From Cepaea nemoralis (taxonomy: Eukaryota; Mollusca; Gastropoda; Stylommatophora; Helicidae): a DNA stretch of 64,000 bases. The notes under the pieces are model-generated. The model did not search any database. It was not told the origin of the DNA and was given only the letters and a program-made list of their open reading frames with translations. Shown here piece by piece: positions 1 through 59,559 of this stretch. The stretch lies in assembly GCA_014155875.1 (NCBI GenBank), contig JACEFZ010017823.1:268501-332500 (forward strand), in the 5' to 3' direction. Numbering within the stretch: the stretch's first letter is position 1; each line of letters starts with the position of its first letter. The position numbers and the translations under genes were made by a program.

Positions 1-240
1 TGGGGGATGATGATAGATGAGCAGTGGGGGATGATGATAGATGAGCAGTGGGGGATGATGATAGATGAGCAGTGGGGGATGATAGATGATCAGTGGGCGG
101 TGATGATAGATGAGCAGTGGGGGATGATGATAGATGAGCAGTGGGGGATGATGATAGATGAGCAGTGGGGGATGATGATAGATGAGCAGTGGGGGATGAT
201 GATAGATGAGCAGTGGGGGGGTGATGATAGATGAGCAGTG
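1..240. repeat. 24-bp minisatellite
   Basis: About ten near-identical units containing ATAGATGAGCAGTGGGG run from the window edge to about 237. The unit length is a multiple of three, so it reads as a repeated MMIDEQWG peptide, but nothing supports translation. It lies in the unseen last NOP9 intron or 3' region. Confidence 0.9.
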
Positions 241-279
241 GACCCAGCTGATATACTGAATACCCCCAGAGAGTTAGTT

Positions 280-392
280 GCATATCCCTTACGGAACATC
301 TCAGTCAACACCAGCATTTTTTGGCTGTTTATGCTTTCTTGGCAACTTCATTTTCAGTAGATTGCCACTGTTTTCTGAACGACACACACACA
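280..392 (-). mobile_element. SINE-A fragment
   Basis: The minus strand carries the tail core (TGCTGGTGTTGACT, GGATATGCA) shared with the full-length copies at 994-1248 and 45365-45614. The tRNA-like head is missing. Bases 393-660 show nothing else recognisable. Confidence 0.6.
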
Positions 393-659
393 CACCATTT
401 TTATGAAAACTAACGCAAGGTGATCTGCACCCTCAGAGATACTGGGTGATTAAATGAATCAAGTCACGATCATGAATCTGCAACCTTTACAAGACTGCAA
501 AAACATCTGGTCAAAAAGGACCAGATCCAGACAAGAGCACTTAGAAGGTGGTCAAGGAAGAATAGATAAGTAACACAGAAATGGTGTCGTCAGTCACCAC
601 CCGATGAGGGAGATAATGAGGAGAGGATGAGTACTTATGGACTGAATGATTGAGGATAA

Positions 660-836
660 TCTGTCAACTGACTAACTAGCTAACTAACTTTAACTAACTA
701 ACTGACTAAATAAATTAACTAACTAATTGATTAAATAAATAAATTAACTAACTAATTGACTAATTAAATTAACTAATTCACTAGCTAGATTAACTAACTG
801 ACTAACTAAATCAACTAACTAACTAAATTAACTAAA
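660..836. repeat. Degenerate (TAAC)n tract
   Basis: Irregular CTAACTAA repeats, matching the tail of the SINE-E family (see 61665-61862), from which it may derive. Similar short tracts flank the SINE at 994-1248. Confidence 0.7.
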
Positions 837-839
837 CGG

Positions 840-960
840 GGGTTATCACTGGAGCTACGGAGTTTGTGCTTTGTGCGACGCTTTCGGCAGCTTGCTGCGG
901 AAAGAGACTGAAGCACATGGTATAAAACCTGGTGCAATGAAGTCGACCCTGTCGACTTTT
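840..960 (+). mobile_element. SINE-B fragment
   Basis: Body segment with GGAGCTACGGAGTTTGTGC and GGAAAGAGACTGAAGC, shared with copies at 1875-2035, 2131-2345, 7512-7700 and 50500-50700. Head absent. Confidence 0.55.
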
Positions 961-993
961 AAGCGGTCTATTTTATTAACTAACTGACTAACT

Positions 994-1248
994 GCCGGTC
1001 TCCGAGGAAAAGGATGGTGAACGCAGTTCATGAGCGCTTACCAGGCATTCGAAACGCAGCCGTGACCGATTTGTGCAGCAGACCGTGTCATGTTGTATTA
1101 TAACGTGTTGGTATGGGATCTGGTCGTTCAGAAAGCAATGGCAAACTACTGAACGTAAACACTTGCCTAGTACATCAACAGCAGTTGAAAATGCTGGTGT
1201 TGACTGCAACATCCTGTAGGGGATATGCAACACTTAAAAAATAAAAAG
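994..1248 (+). mobile_element. SINE-A, full length with 10-bp target duplication
   Basis: 255 bp ending in an A-rich tail, flanked by CTGACTAACT at 984-993 and 1249-1258. The head starts GCCGGTCTCC and the conserved 3' part has CAGAAAGCAATGGCAAACT and TGCTGGTGTTGACTGC. Confidence 0.75.
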
Positions 1249-1434
1249 CTGACTAACTAAATTAACTAGATAACTGACTAACTAAATTAACTAACAGCAA
1301 AGACTTGTTATGTTAGAAGTCTGATTACCAGTAACTGAATAAAATATGACAGATGGATCTCTTATCTTTCGAACTCTATAAACACAAATCAATAAAATAT
1401 TTATTTATTTACATTGCTCCTTCAGGTAACGTAC

Positions 1435-50039
<48,605 letters not shown>

Positions 50040-50495
50040 TGTATATCCCCTCTGCCTCTACAATTCCTGTATCTAAGTATGGATAAACTTTATACTAGGG
50101 AACAAACTGTGGAACCTGATCTGATGAAGATAAATAATACTAAGATTGGGGGAAATTATTTAATAAATATCCAAATTTGTCCAAAAATATCAACATGCTT
50201 TGGACATTAAATTTTACAAGTAGAGCTGTGTGGTAGTGTTTAGCAGTTTACATGCTAGCCAGATATTTTCCACCTGAAAACTGGAAGCTAAATTAAATAA
50301 TTTACTTACATACATTAATTCTTTTGGGGAATTCAGTCCCAGGACTAGTGTTAAAGACGCCCAGACGGTTCTCCAAGAAGCAAATGAAAATTATAAAGTC
50401 ATTAGAGAAATAAGACAAAGATAGTCAAAATATTTTGGGCGCGCACATTTTGTGGGGAATTTACAAAAAAGGGTTTAAAAGACAAGGCGACAAGG
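50040..50495 (-). promoter_or_regulatory. NOP9 upstream region
   Basis: Immediate 5' flank of the NOP9 start. In-frame TAG at 50059-50061. No convincing TATA box or other element seen, and no repeat recognised. Transcription start not locatable from sequence. Confidence 0.35.
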
Positions 50496-50499
50496 TGTT

Positions 50500-50700
50500 T
50501 TCCCATATTGCTCGGACTCTTTCCGCAGGGTGGCCTTTCGAAAGCGTCGCACAAAGCCCTAACCTCGCAGCTCCAGTGACGATCGTCAGGGGTCTCCGAG
50601 AAAACTGCACTTGTGGACCGAATAATGTAACCTAGAATCGAACCCACAACCTTACGAGCGCGAGATAGGCGGCGTAACTACTTCGCCACGGAGATTCCCT
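50500..50700 (-). mobile_element. SINE-B, near full length
   Basis: The minus strand head has TGGCGAAGTAGTTACGCC and B box GGGTTCGATTC, and the body has TCTCCGAGAAAAC-type and GGAAAGAGTCCGAGC sequence. Confidence 0.6.
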
Positions 50701-51244
50701 TTCATGGAGAAATAAACCCGGAAGCTTGGTGACAAACGACACAACTGATAGGAGGAAGCCAGGGAAGTGGAGAGATAAATACTGAATGGCTTGGTCGTGT
50801 GGCATAATAGGGAAAAAAACGCAGACCTGATATGGGATTGGTGATCTCGCGAGATTGGGAATTACGACGGCCAACCATAGTTGCCATTCTAGATATTTTA
50901 TATCCAGATCTAGAGGTTTTTGCCGGCATCTGGATACCGTTTTCTGACGTTTGGATGCTGGATGCAATTCTAGATACTTTTCATTTGGAGTCGGATATTT
51001 TGAATACTTTCTAGATTTTTCTTTTCTTTCGGTGTCATTTACCCATTTTATGTTTGGTCTGGACGCGCGTAAATTATGGTAACTGCCATTATTTAAACTT
51101 TGAACTGACTTGGGTCAACGCTCAACAATCTGGCAACCCCCTGGTAATGAGTAAAACGGTGCATAAATTATAACATTATTTGAACTGTGATCACACTGTG
51201 CTGCGACTGACTGCTGTAATGCCGACTTTGTGATTCTTTTCACG

Positions 51245-52753
51245 TGAATTTGGCTGCAACTGGTACATATAATGTCTCGATAATGGTTGATATCAACCAT
51301 GGCGTTTATATAAAATTTAAGGAAGATATCCCATCTTTAATCCTCATAAAATGTGCGTGTCATTCCTTGCAGCTAGCATTATCACATGCCTCATCAGAAT
51401 GTTTACTAAGGAATTTGCAATTCCTTATTGCTGAAACACATAACTGGTTCTCCAAATCATCTGTCAGATAACAGCAATAACAATTTATATAAAGCATTAA
51501 ATGATAGTTCCCCACCACTGAAAATTCTGTCATATTGCAAAACTAGATGGTTATCAATTAAACCAGCTGTTGAAGTAACTGTGAACCAATGGTTGGAGTT
51601 GAAGACGCACTTCGAAATAACAAGACAAAGTGAAAAATGCTGCACAGCTGAAATACTGTATGGAATGTACTATGATGAAAAAAATTTGGCATTCCTTCTT
51701 TTTTACAACCCATTTTAAGTGAAGTGCAAAACGTTAATAAACTATTTGAATCTCAAAATGTTGATAAAGTTAAATTACTTGACGACCTCATTTTGCTATT
51801 TCACTCAATTGGTAAAAGACTTATATTGCCAACTTTTAAAGCTGACTTGTTCATTTGCACTATAGAGAGCTATTTGGCTCCTAAGCCACACCTAGGATAC
51901 CAAATCGAATCAAAAATTGATGGTTTAAAAACAAAAGGACTGTTAACAGAAAATGAAGAGAACAATTAAGAAAGCGCTGTCAAGATTTTCTTTTCTCGTT
52001 ATTCAATCAACTGAAGCAGAGACTTCTTGAAAATTTAGATGTATTGAAAAATATTTCATTCTTTTCTATTAACAACATATCTCAGCCAGTAAAGGACATA
52101 CTTAAATATTGTCAAGCTGTTAAATTTTTAAGGGCTACTGATAATAAATAGTGTGGCGGAAGCAGAATATTAGTTAACCAAAATAAATTTGGTTGACTGG
52201 ACAAACAAAACAGAAACTGAAGCTTTTTGGAGTGAAGTAAGACAATTTTAAGATGCCTCAGGAAACAGTCCATTCTGTGAGCTCTTTGAATATGCGATGT
52301 CTGCCATGATACTCATTATCATCATCATGTGCCATGCCGGTAAGCGTGGGCGGTCATGTTTTGCCATCTCACTCGATCACCAGAGTCGTGGATCAGCTCT
52401 GTGTTTCTGTCTCGACCATGCCACGAGGCCAAGCCATCCAGGTATTTGCTTCTGCCATGATACTACCCCATTCAAATGCTAATGCGGAAAGAGTTTTCAG
52501 TGCTGTGAATTATACAAAATGTAAACTAAGAAACAGGATGAAAGTTGACCTCTTAAATGCTATCTTGGCAATAAGATTTGGCCTGATGAGAGCAGGAAAA
52601 TGCTGTTCAACTTATCAGCTCCCTGATAGTGTATTAAAAGAAATTGGAACAACTAAAGCATACCAGAGTCATTTTGAATCTGAAGCTTCAAATTCATCAT
52701 CCAAACTAAGTGCATCTTGTGAGAGTGCATCATCAGTGAAGACGAGGACATGA
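51245..52753 (+). pseudogene. hAT transposase remnant
   Basis: Frames give LILIKCACHSLQLALSHASS, KILSYCKTRWLSIKPAVEV, LHFE-like linker pieces, and finally LPHSNANAERVFSAVNYTK plus KLRNRMKVDLLNAILAIRF, the hATC dimerisation region of hAT/ZMYM-like transposases. The N-terminal zinc finger is absent, and stops or shifts occur near 51470, 51719 and 51968. The LINE tail interrupts the frame between FEYAMSAMI and LPHSNA. Confidence 0.75.
52314..52450 (-). mobile_element. RTE-like LINE 3' tail, 14-bp target duplication
   Basis: TCTGCCATGATACT at 52300-52313 and 52451-52464. The fragment is the last ~137 bp of family B (compare 17415-17550) with its ATGATGATGATAATG tail. Confidence 0.85.
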
Positions 52754-52776
52754 TTCTATAGGTAAGTCACATCAAT

Positions 52777-53022
52777 TTTTTTTTAAATGTTGCATATCCG
52801 TTACAGGATGTTGCAGTCAACATCAGAATTTTTCAGCTGCTGTTGATGTACTAGGCAAGATTATGCTCAGTAGTTTGCAATTGCTTTCTGAACAACCGGT
52901 TCACATACTCCTTAAATTACCAGCGCGGCTCGAACCGCTGCCGGTTCGGGTACAGCTGCGTCACTCACGAGAATATACGAGATTATGGCGACAGCCGTAA
53001 ACTCTTGGCCAGGGAGACGGCA
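52777..53022 (-). mobile_element. SINE-A with target duplication
   Basis: GTCACATCAAT at 52766-52776 versus GTTACATCAAT at 53023-53033. 246 bp, minus strand, core intact. Confidence 0.75.
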
Positions 53023-53246
53023 GTTACATCAATACATATGTAATTTCTTACTTTCTCAATCTGGATATTTTTCCTAGATACTTTCCAACGAAATCTAGAT
53101 ATTTATGGATGTTGTTTGGGCCATTTCTAGATACTTTTGGTCCAAAAAAAGTGGCAACCCTGCCGGCCAACTTCTATCAGTGTGGCGCATGATGATGATG
53201 ATGAACAAGGATGCCACAAGCATAGACTACAGCTGGGATAATTACT

Positions 53247-53362
53247 GACGAGCTCAAACGAGATCGAAACTCGAGTATAGTGCTTCCACATTGACGTGGA
53301 TAGGCCTTAGGTTAATACCAGAATACGATCAGCGTTGCCAGTAGTGGGCTGTGCTCAATATT
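53247..53362 (+). mobile_element. 5'-truncated retrozyme copy
   Basis: TAATTACT at 53239-53246 and 53363-53370. It starts inside the ribozyme core (GACGAGCTCAAACGAG), keeps GAAACTCGAGTATAGTGC and ends at GTGCTCAATATT, the same RNA 3' terminus as the left arm of the element at 40512. Helix I is lost and helix II carries a mismatch, so it should be inactive. Confidence 0.75.
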
Positions 53363-53439
53363 TAATTACTATTAATTAGGGGTGGGGTGACGTACTATCG
53401 CTGCAGGGCTTTTTTTTCCCCTTCGCTCGCTTTTTACTC

Positions 53440-53710
53440 AAGGGTAGGCCTAGTCCATACATGTGATATTACGTCTAGTGCACTAAGTTTTTGTTTTTTT
53501 TTGGATTAATTTTCTCTATTACCAGTGTCCCTCGCCATCAGACGAACCCATTCCAAATTTAGAGGTACTTGTAACTGACGTCTCCAATCAAGGACGAGAA
53601 GTTAAAATGTTAGCCAAACTGACCAGTGGAGGGTTGAACTTACTACCTCGGCATCAGCACGCCGGATGTTTAAGAATGAGCGCTCTTATCCATTCGATGA
53701 TGCTGACCAG
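53440..53710 (-). mobile_element. SINE-C copy
   Basis: ATTACCAGTGTCCCTCGCCA, GGTTGAACTTACTACCTCGG and CATTCGATGATGCTG match the family. Confidence 0.6.
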
Positions 53711-53719
53711 CTGGTAGAG

Positions 53720-54549
53720 CATATAGTCGATGTGCGAGTAGCATGGAGATACGGTGGTATTTGCTTGGGACGCCTACAATCATGTAGTCGTCATGGAAGA
53801 GAATGCAGAGAAGAGTGCTAATGAAGTGAAGACCTGGGAATGAATCGTGTGATCGATTCTCACGTTGGGAATAGTGTTTTCATGTTTATTTCTCATCACA
53901 AAATGTCGACCGTCTACGTGTATGTCAAATTCTTGCTTCTTGAGTGTTGTCTGTATTTAAATATAGACACAGTATGGGTTAGACGTTACATACGCAATGA
54001 CTTTGTCCAACCCTGCACTCTCGTATGGTTGCTCTCCGCCTGGGTTCAAGGATTTCGGAAGCGTACATTAATATTCCAGGATTGATACAAGGATCTGCAG
54101 CTTTGTCTGTATGATTCAATGTGCACAAGCATTGAAGCACCAGAGATTGGAAAGATACTGCCATGCCGGATGATGTCCTTGCGTGTAGTCAAGGGAAGCG
54201 ACAGGGTACAGGTAGAGCAGGAGTTGGCACAATCAGAGAAGTGTGTATGCTTGAGAATATTGAGAGAGGAGAGGAGTTGATCAGAATGCCAGAGAGGAAA
54301 TATCAAAATTGTGCAGGGTCATGGTCACATTGGACCGGGGGATGCAGAGATTGACCAGTATGCTGCGCTGTGTGGGAGGTGCAAACATTGATCCACGACA
54401 ATTCACGCCCGTGATGTGATCATCTGCATGGATGGCTCTGTGCTAGGAGACAAGTGGGGTGGCCTAGGGTTCGTAAAGGTTGGTAGACAGTTTAGTGCAG
54501 ATAAGAAGGTTGATAGTTTAGTGCAGAAGAGCCTGATATACGATACAAC
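53720..54549 (+). pseudogene. Older LINE, post-RT and RNase H start
   Basis: The end encodes VIICMDGSVLGDKWGGLGFV, the DGS motif opening a LINE RNase H domain. At 54550 it is cut by the I/Nimb-like LINE and continues in frame at 59552. The upstream part is too decayed to assign domains. Confidence 0.55.
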
Positions 54550-54836
54550 AGTATCAACTCTCCCCTCTGCCGTGCGTCCACCTTGACGAGGTAGAGGGGC
54601 TTCCGCGTTCCAATGACCCCAAGAGCTATGCCGACGGTAGCACAGCTACTGGTAGGGTCACCCATGTCGGACAGGTCAAGGGAGAGGGACCAGACGAAGT
54701 GACGCACAAACCTGCTGCCTTGTAGGTAGACTGGGGACAGTCAAAGGCTAGGGAAAGCACCCCAAAATATGCTTGTCGAAAAGGATGTACTGAGCCACAG
54801 GCTTGACAAAGCAGTGCAACGTAACTTTATCATTTC

Positions 54837-57698
54837 ATGATGCCACAGATGAAAATTAATCGTTATGGTGCTAATCCCGTGAAGTCCCATCAGGCGGTGA
54901 TAGTGCCGGGCCCCCTGCCTCGAGGGGGTCCACCCATGACTACTGGTGGTCACCTTCCCCTGTGCTGTGGAGTCAAGGCACAGAGGAGTAGGTTAAGAGC
55001 TATTGACCAAATACCAAGGACACTCAACATACTACAGTGGAATGCCGAAGGAGTTTATAACAAGAAAGAATCCCTGACACAGCGTCTTCATAAAGATAGA
55101 ATAGATGTGGCATGCATTCAAGAGACACACCTCAACGCCAAGCACAAATTTTCAGTCAGGGGATATCAGGCCACACGTTTCGACCGCGAAGGACATAAAG
55201 GAGGAGTTCTAATACTTACACGAAATACAATACCTTGCAGCGAAGTATCTGTGATCTCTGACAACCAAACAGAAATTATAGGTGTTGATATAATGATAAA
55301 GGACGTGAAAATAAGAATTTACAATCTTTATAGCCCAGCAGATAAGGATCTTACACTCTCAAACATGAAAATAACTGACACAAATTGCATTATTGTCGGA
55401 GACTTTAATAGCCGTTCAGAAAGATGGGGATACCCAGATACTGACAAAAGAGGAGATGAAGTGGAGGACTGGGAAATAGACTCAAATCTCCATCTACTCA
55501 ACAAAGCGGATGACACACCGAGCTTCTACTCCAGAAGATGGATTACCACTTCTACTCCAGACTTAGCTTTCTGCACAGGAGACATCCTCCACAAAATCGA
55601 TCGCCATGTGCTGGACCAATTAGCAGGTAGTGACCACAGACCAATCAAGCTTGTAATGAATATGGAGTATGTTCCACAGGAGCAAAAGCCCTTGCCCCGC
55701 TGGAATTACAAACGAGCAGATTGGGACAGATTTGCCACACTAACAGACAAATATTGTGAAAACATAAATACACGATATGGCAACATGAAGCAAATGGTGG
55801 AAAGTCTAAACAGAGCAATAATACAGGCAGCCACTGAGTCCATTCCAAGAGGAGCGAGGAAAAATTACAAACCATACTGGACTGAAGAACTACAAAGTTT
55901 GGAGGACAAAGTTGAAGATGCCAGGAAGACAGCAGAGAGAGAACAAACAATTGAAGCGAATACCTCTCTCAAAGCCATCTCAGCAAAATATAAAAGAACA
56001 GTAAATCAAACAACAAGAGATCGTTGGAGGGAAAAAACAGAAAACCTGAATTTTGACAGGGATGGAAACAAACTATGGAAACTAGTGAAAGCCATGAACA
56101 ATGAAGGACCTAGAAACAAACAAATAACAATTAAACAAGGAAATGCCTTGCTTACAGGAAAAAAGGCTGCAAATGCACTAATGGAACACTATGCCAATGC
56201 AAACCACATTGATATTACAACTGAACAGAAGAAAGCAATCAAAGACAAACAGATACATCATAGAAATACAGAGACAGCAGCAGAATATATGATGGCAAAT
56301 CTAACAATGGAAGAAATGGAACAGGCAATGAATACCCTAAAAAAGAAGAAATCACCAGGAAAGGATGGAATCACAAATGAAATGCTAATAGGACTAGGCA
56401 CCAAGGCAAAGAAGAAACTACTAGCAGTCCTAAATAACAGCTGGAAGAGAGGAATAGTCCCACAGGCATGGAAGGAAGCTATACTAATACCAGTCCCAAA
56501 GAAAGGAAAAGACCTGGAAGAACCAAATGGCTATCGACCTATCAGTCTACTTAGCTGTGTAGGAAAATTAATGGAACGCATTATCAATGGCAGGCTAACA
56601 TGGCATCTGGAAGAAAACAAACTCTTAACACCACACCAAGCAGGATTCAGAAAGTACAGATCCACTGAAGATCAAATAACCTATATAGCTCAGGAAATAG
56701 AGGATGCCTTCCAAGAGAAAAAGCACACACTAGCAGTCTGGATAGATTTAGAAAAAGCATTTGATAAAGTATGGAAGGAAGGACTGAAAGTAAAACTGCA
56801 AAACATGCATGTTTGTGGAAAAATGTATAAATGGATCAGCCACTACCTTGAGAACAGAACTGCCAGGACAAAAGTACAAGGACAAACAAGCAAAATGATG
56901 CTGCTGGAGCAAGGTGTCCCCCAAGGAGGAGTTCTTTCACCAACATTATTCCTAGCATATATAAATGACATCACAGAAAATTTTCCAGCCAGAGTACACA
57001 CATCCTCCTTTGCAGATGACCTAGCCATATGGACATCTGAAGAATATATTAGCACAGCTAACAGCAGAATACAGCAAGCCTTATTAGCGCTAGAGGACTG
57101 GTCAAAATCATGGCTAGTGAAGATAAGTGAGGAGAAAACAACATGCACAGTGTTCTCCCTCTCAAATAAACCTCAGCAACCTAAGCTGGTATTGAATGGA
57201 AAAATATTGCGCCATGAAGAAAATCCAAACTATCTAGGAGTCACCTTTGATCGTCGCCTGACATGGAAGACACAGGTTGAGAAAAATCGAACAAGAGCAA
57301 GGCAGAGAATGGCAATCATGAAAAAGCTTGCTGGTACAACGTGGGGAGCAGATGAGAAAGTTCTCAAGAAGTTATATACTGGACGGGTGAGGCCAGTACT
57401 GGAATATGGCATTGCAGCTTGGGCAACAGCAGCTAAGTCAAACTTTAACAAAATAAGTAGAGTCCAAAACCAAGGAATGCGAATTATAACTGGAAGCCTG
57501 ATGACAACGCCTATTAATGAACTAGAAAAGATCATTTGTTTACAACCAATGCAGGATAGAAGAGATAGCAGAGCCCAGCAACAAGCAGAAAAATTTAGAA
57601 GATTGACAGACCACCCTATGTACAACAGATTTAATGGTTTTGGAAAGGGAAGACTGAAGCGTAGCAACTTTGTAGAAACATGCAAAACGAAGGATTAG
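54837..57698 (+). CDS. LINE endonuclease-reverse transcriptase
   Basis: 953 codons. The endonuclease starts near residue 65 (NILQWNAEG, CIQETHL, GDFNSRSERWG, SDHRPIKLV). Residues 300-540 form a charged linker. RT from about 560: YRPISLLSCVGKLMERII, HQAGFRKYRST, VWIDLEKAFDKVW, GVPQGGVLSPTLFLAYIND, SSFADDLAIWT with the catalytic DD, then YLGVTFDRRLTW. The upstream ATG is arbitrary; translation could start later. The stop at 57698 coincides with a single-base shift relative to the RNase H frame, so this is one ORF broken once. Confidence 0.82.
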   Translation: MMPQMKINRYGANPVKSHQAVIVPGPLPRGGPPMTTGGHLPLCCGVKAQRSRLRAIDQIPRTLNILQWNAEGVYNKKESLTQRLHKDRIDVACIQETHLNAKHKFSVRGYQATRFDREGHKGGVLILTRNTIPCSEVSVISDNQTEIIGVDIMIKDVKIRIYNLYSPADKDLTLSNMKITDTNCIIVGDFNSRSERWGYPDTDKRGDEVEDWEIDSNLHLLNKADDTPSFYSRRWITTSTPDLAFCTGDILHKIDRHVLDQLAGSDHRPIKLVMNMEYVPQEQKPLPRWNYKRADWDRFATLTDKYCENINTRYGNMKQMVESLNRAIIQAATESIPRGARKNYKPYWTEELQSLEDKVEDARKTAEREQTIEANTSLKAISAKYKRTVNQTTRDRWREKTENLNFDRDGNKLWKLVKAMNNEGPRNKQITIKQGNALLTGKKAANALMEHYANANHIDITTEQKKAIKDKQIHHRNTETAAEYMMANLTMEEMEQAMNTLKKKKSPGKDGITNEMLIGLGTKAKKKLLAVLNNSWKRGIVPQAWKEAILIPVPKKGKDLEEPNGYRPISLLSCVGKLMERIINGRLTWHLEENKLLTPHQAGFRKYRSTEDQITYIAQEIEDAFQEKKHTLAVWIDLEKAFDKVWKEGLKVKLQNMHVCGKMYKWISHYLENRTARTKVQGQTSKMMLLEQGVPQGGVLSPTLFLAYINDITENFPARVHTSSFADDLAIWTSEEYISTANSRIQQALLALEDWSKSWLVKISEEKTTCTVFSLSNKPQQPKLVLNGKILRHEENPNYLGVTFDRRLTWKTQVEKNRTRARQRMAIMKKLAGTTWGADEKVLKKLYTGRVRPVLEYGIAAWATAAKSNFNKISRVQNQGMRIITGSLMTTPINELEKIICLQPMQDRRDSRAQQQAEKFRRLTDHPMYNRFNGFGKGRLKRSNFVETCKTKD

Positions 57699-57786
57699 GG
57701 CAGATCCTATTCTTAACATATCAACAGTCAAGCCCATACACAATGCACACAAGTTCCCAGCTTGGCGACAGCAGCAACTGCCTGAG

Positions 57787-58689
57787 ATGATAGAAAACAT
57801 TCCTGGTATTGAGAAAAAGAACACTCAGCATGAAACCGAAAGAAGAGAAATAACCCTAAACTACATAAAAGAACATTACCCAAGCAGGAATTGGACCCAT
57901 GCATATACAGATGGATCAGCCAAAAATTCAATAGAGAATGGAGGAGGCGGAGTTCTCCTAAATTTAAAAAATGGAGTGAAAAAAACACATTCAATGGCAA
58001 CTGGAAAATTTTCAAGTAACTTCAAAGCGGAGGTAGAGGCTCTGAAAACTGCAGCAGAAATGCTCCTGATGGAGGAAAATAAAGAGAAGCAAATAGCTAT
58101 CTTCACAGATGCAAAGTCAGCTGTCTCAATACTGAAGAGCAATAACAGCACAGAACTAACTGACCTAAGAGCAGCACTCCATGGTCTATGCCAGAAATCC
58201 AAAAAAGTTGTAATACAGTGGATCCCATCACATTGCAGTATACCTGGAAACGAAGAGGCTGACAGACTGGCAAAAGAGGGCGGACGACTACCACAGCCTG
58301 ACATAGACATAACCTATAATGAGGCAAAGAGGTTGATAAAAAGCACTTATAGAACCAAATGGGAATCAGAGCATCCAGGCCATCAGAAGGATGATGCATA
58401 TTACAAACTCGACCGAAGAGAACAAGTAGCAATCTTCAGACTCCGCACAGGACATAACAGGCTGAAATACCACTTGTTCAATAAACTAAAGATAGGAGAT
58501 ACCGATGAATGTAATTGTAGAACTGGAAAAATGACAGCAAAACATTTGCTGCAGGATTGCCCAACGTATGCAGAACAGAGAAAGATATTTTGGCCCACAC
58601 CTGCTTCATTTGAGGACAAGCTCTATGGAGATATCAACAAGCTCAAGTTGACCGCAGCTTACTTTAACTATATACAGGTTGACATTTAA
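57787..58689 (+). pseudogene. LINE RNase H domain, displaced by one frameshift
   Basis: Its frame is open back to about 57680 without a start. RNase H motifs: AYTDGSAKNS, FKAEVEALKTAAEM, FTDAKSAVSIL and WIPSHCSIPGNEEADRLAKE, so D-E-D-D type catalytic residues are present. The C-terminal FRLRTGHNRL and CNCRTGKMTAKHLLQDCPTY form the usual gag-like zinc segment. Confidence 0.8.
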
Positions 58690-58708
58690 AGGTGCATGAA
58701 GACCCAGA

Positions 58709-59100
58709 GGCATGAAATGGAATATTGCTTGGATAGCAAATCCATTATGTGGAAAGTCCAAATCGAAAGCTCGCTGTCTGGGTTTCATAAAAGGTGGAAA
58801 AGTGTCCTAGTGGCACGAAATGGAATATTGCTTGGATAGCAAATCCATTACGTGGAAAGTCCGAATCAAAAGCCCATTGTGTGGGCTTCATAAAAGGTGG
58901 AAAAGTGTCCTATCCTAGTGGCATGAAATGGAATATTGCTTGGATAGCAAATCCATTACGTGGAAAGTCCGAATCAAAAGCCCACTGTATGGGCTTCATA
59001 AAAGGTGGAAAAGTGTCCCAGTGGCACGAAATGGAATATTGCTTGGATAGCAAATCCATTACATGGAAAGTCCGAATCGAAAGCTCACTGTGTGGATGTC
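58709..59100 (+). repeat. Four ~105-bp tandem units in the LINE 3' UTR
   Basis: GAAATGGAATATTGCTTGGA starts units at about 58709, 58812, 58920 and 59023. A 126-codon frame across them (58794-59174) is a by-product. Confidence 0.9.
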
Positions 59101-59559
59101 ATCTGCAGACTGCATACTTCTGGTTTCCGGAAGAACAGCCTATGGTGAACGGAAGGCCCAATATACGGAAGTGAGGCTAAGCAGCCATGTGCAGGACGTG
59201 ACGATTCCTTGGGTGAGCCCAGTACCAGAGCGCTATGTATCGGCTCTGCAAGTATGGAAGCCTCCTTGGATGGCGGGGAATGCCCATGGTCTGCCCCTGC
59301 CTTCCCTTGAGGGCTGACCAGGATCTTTGGCTGTTCTATATGGACCCGCTGGGATGGGGGATAACACCACAACAGTGAGAGTCAAACGTCCTAAGAAACC
59401 CCCGGGAAGGTTAACCCGGTCAACAAATGCCCGCAGAAGTCGGATGTGTCGGCCTAACGGCGCAAGAACGCAGCTCTGCTGTAAACAGGCACAACGCAAT
59501 CACATCCGAAAAAAAACTCCGGATGAACGAAGAAGAAGAAGAAGAAGAAGAAGTATCAA

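Larger units (their letters stand above)
50876..53163 (+). mobile_element. hAT-type DNA transposon, decayed, with two nested insertions
   Basis: 8-bp duplication CGGCCAAC at 50868-50875 and 53164-53171. Terminal repeats are CATAGTTGCCATTCTAGATA at the left and the complement CAGGGTTGCCACTTTTTT at the right. It encloses a hAT transposase remnant, a LINE tail (52314-52450) and a SINE-A (52777-53022), both with their own target duplications. Confidence 0.75.
54558..59551 (+). mobile_element. I/Nimb-like LINE, near full length (5.0 kb)
   Basis: AGTATCAA at 54550-54557 and 59552-59559. A GC-rich 5' UTR (TGCCGTGCGTCCACCTTGAC) is followed by an endonuclease-RT ORF, an RNase H ORF in another frame, a 3' UTR with four ~105-bp tandem units, and a (GAA)n tail. 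The RNase H domain downstream of RT places it in the I superfamily; Nimb-type is my best guess. No separate ORF1 is seen. Confidence 0.8.

Noticed and set aside
7..234. Open frame of repeated MMIDEQWG
   Set aside because: It is the 24-bp minisatellite read in a frame without stops; both strands are open and nothing suggests a gene.
57230..58432. Long minus-strand frames opposite the LINE ORFs
   Set aside because: Shadows of the real plus-strand endonuclease-RT and RNase H frames.
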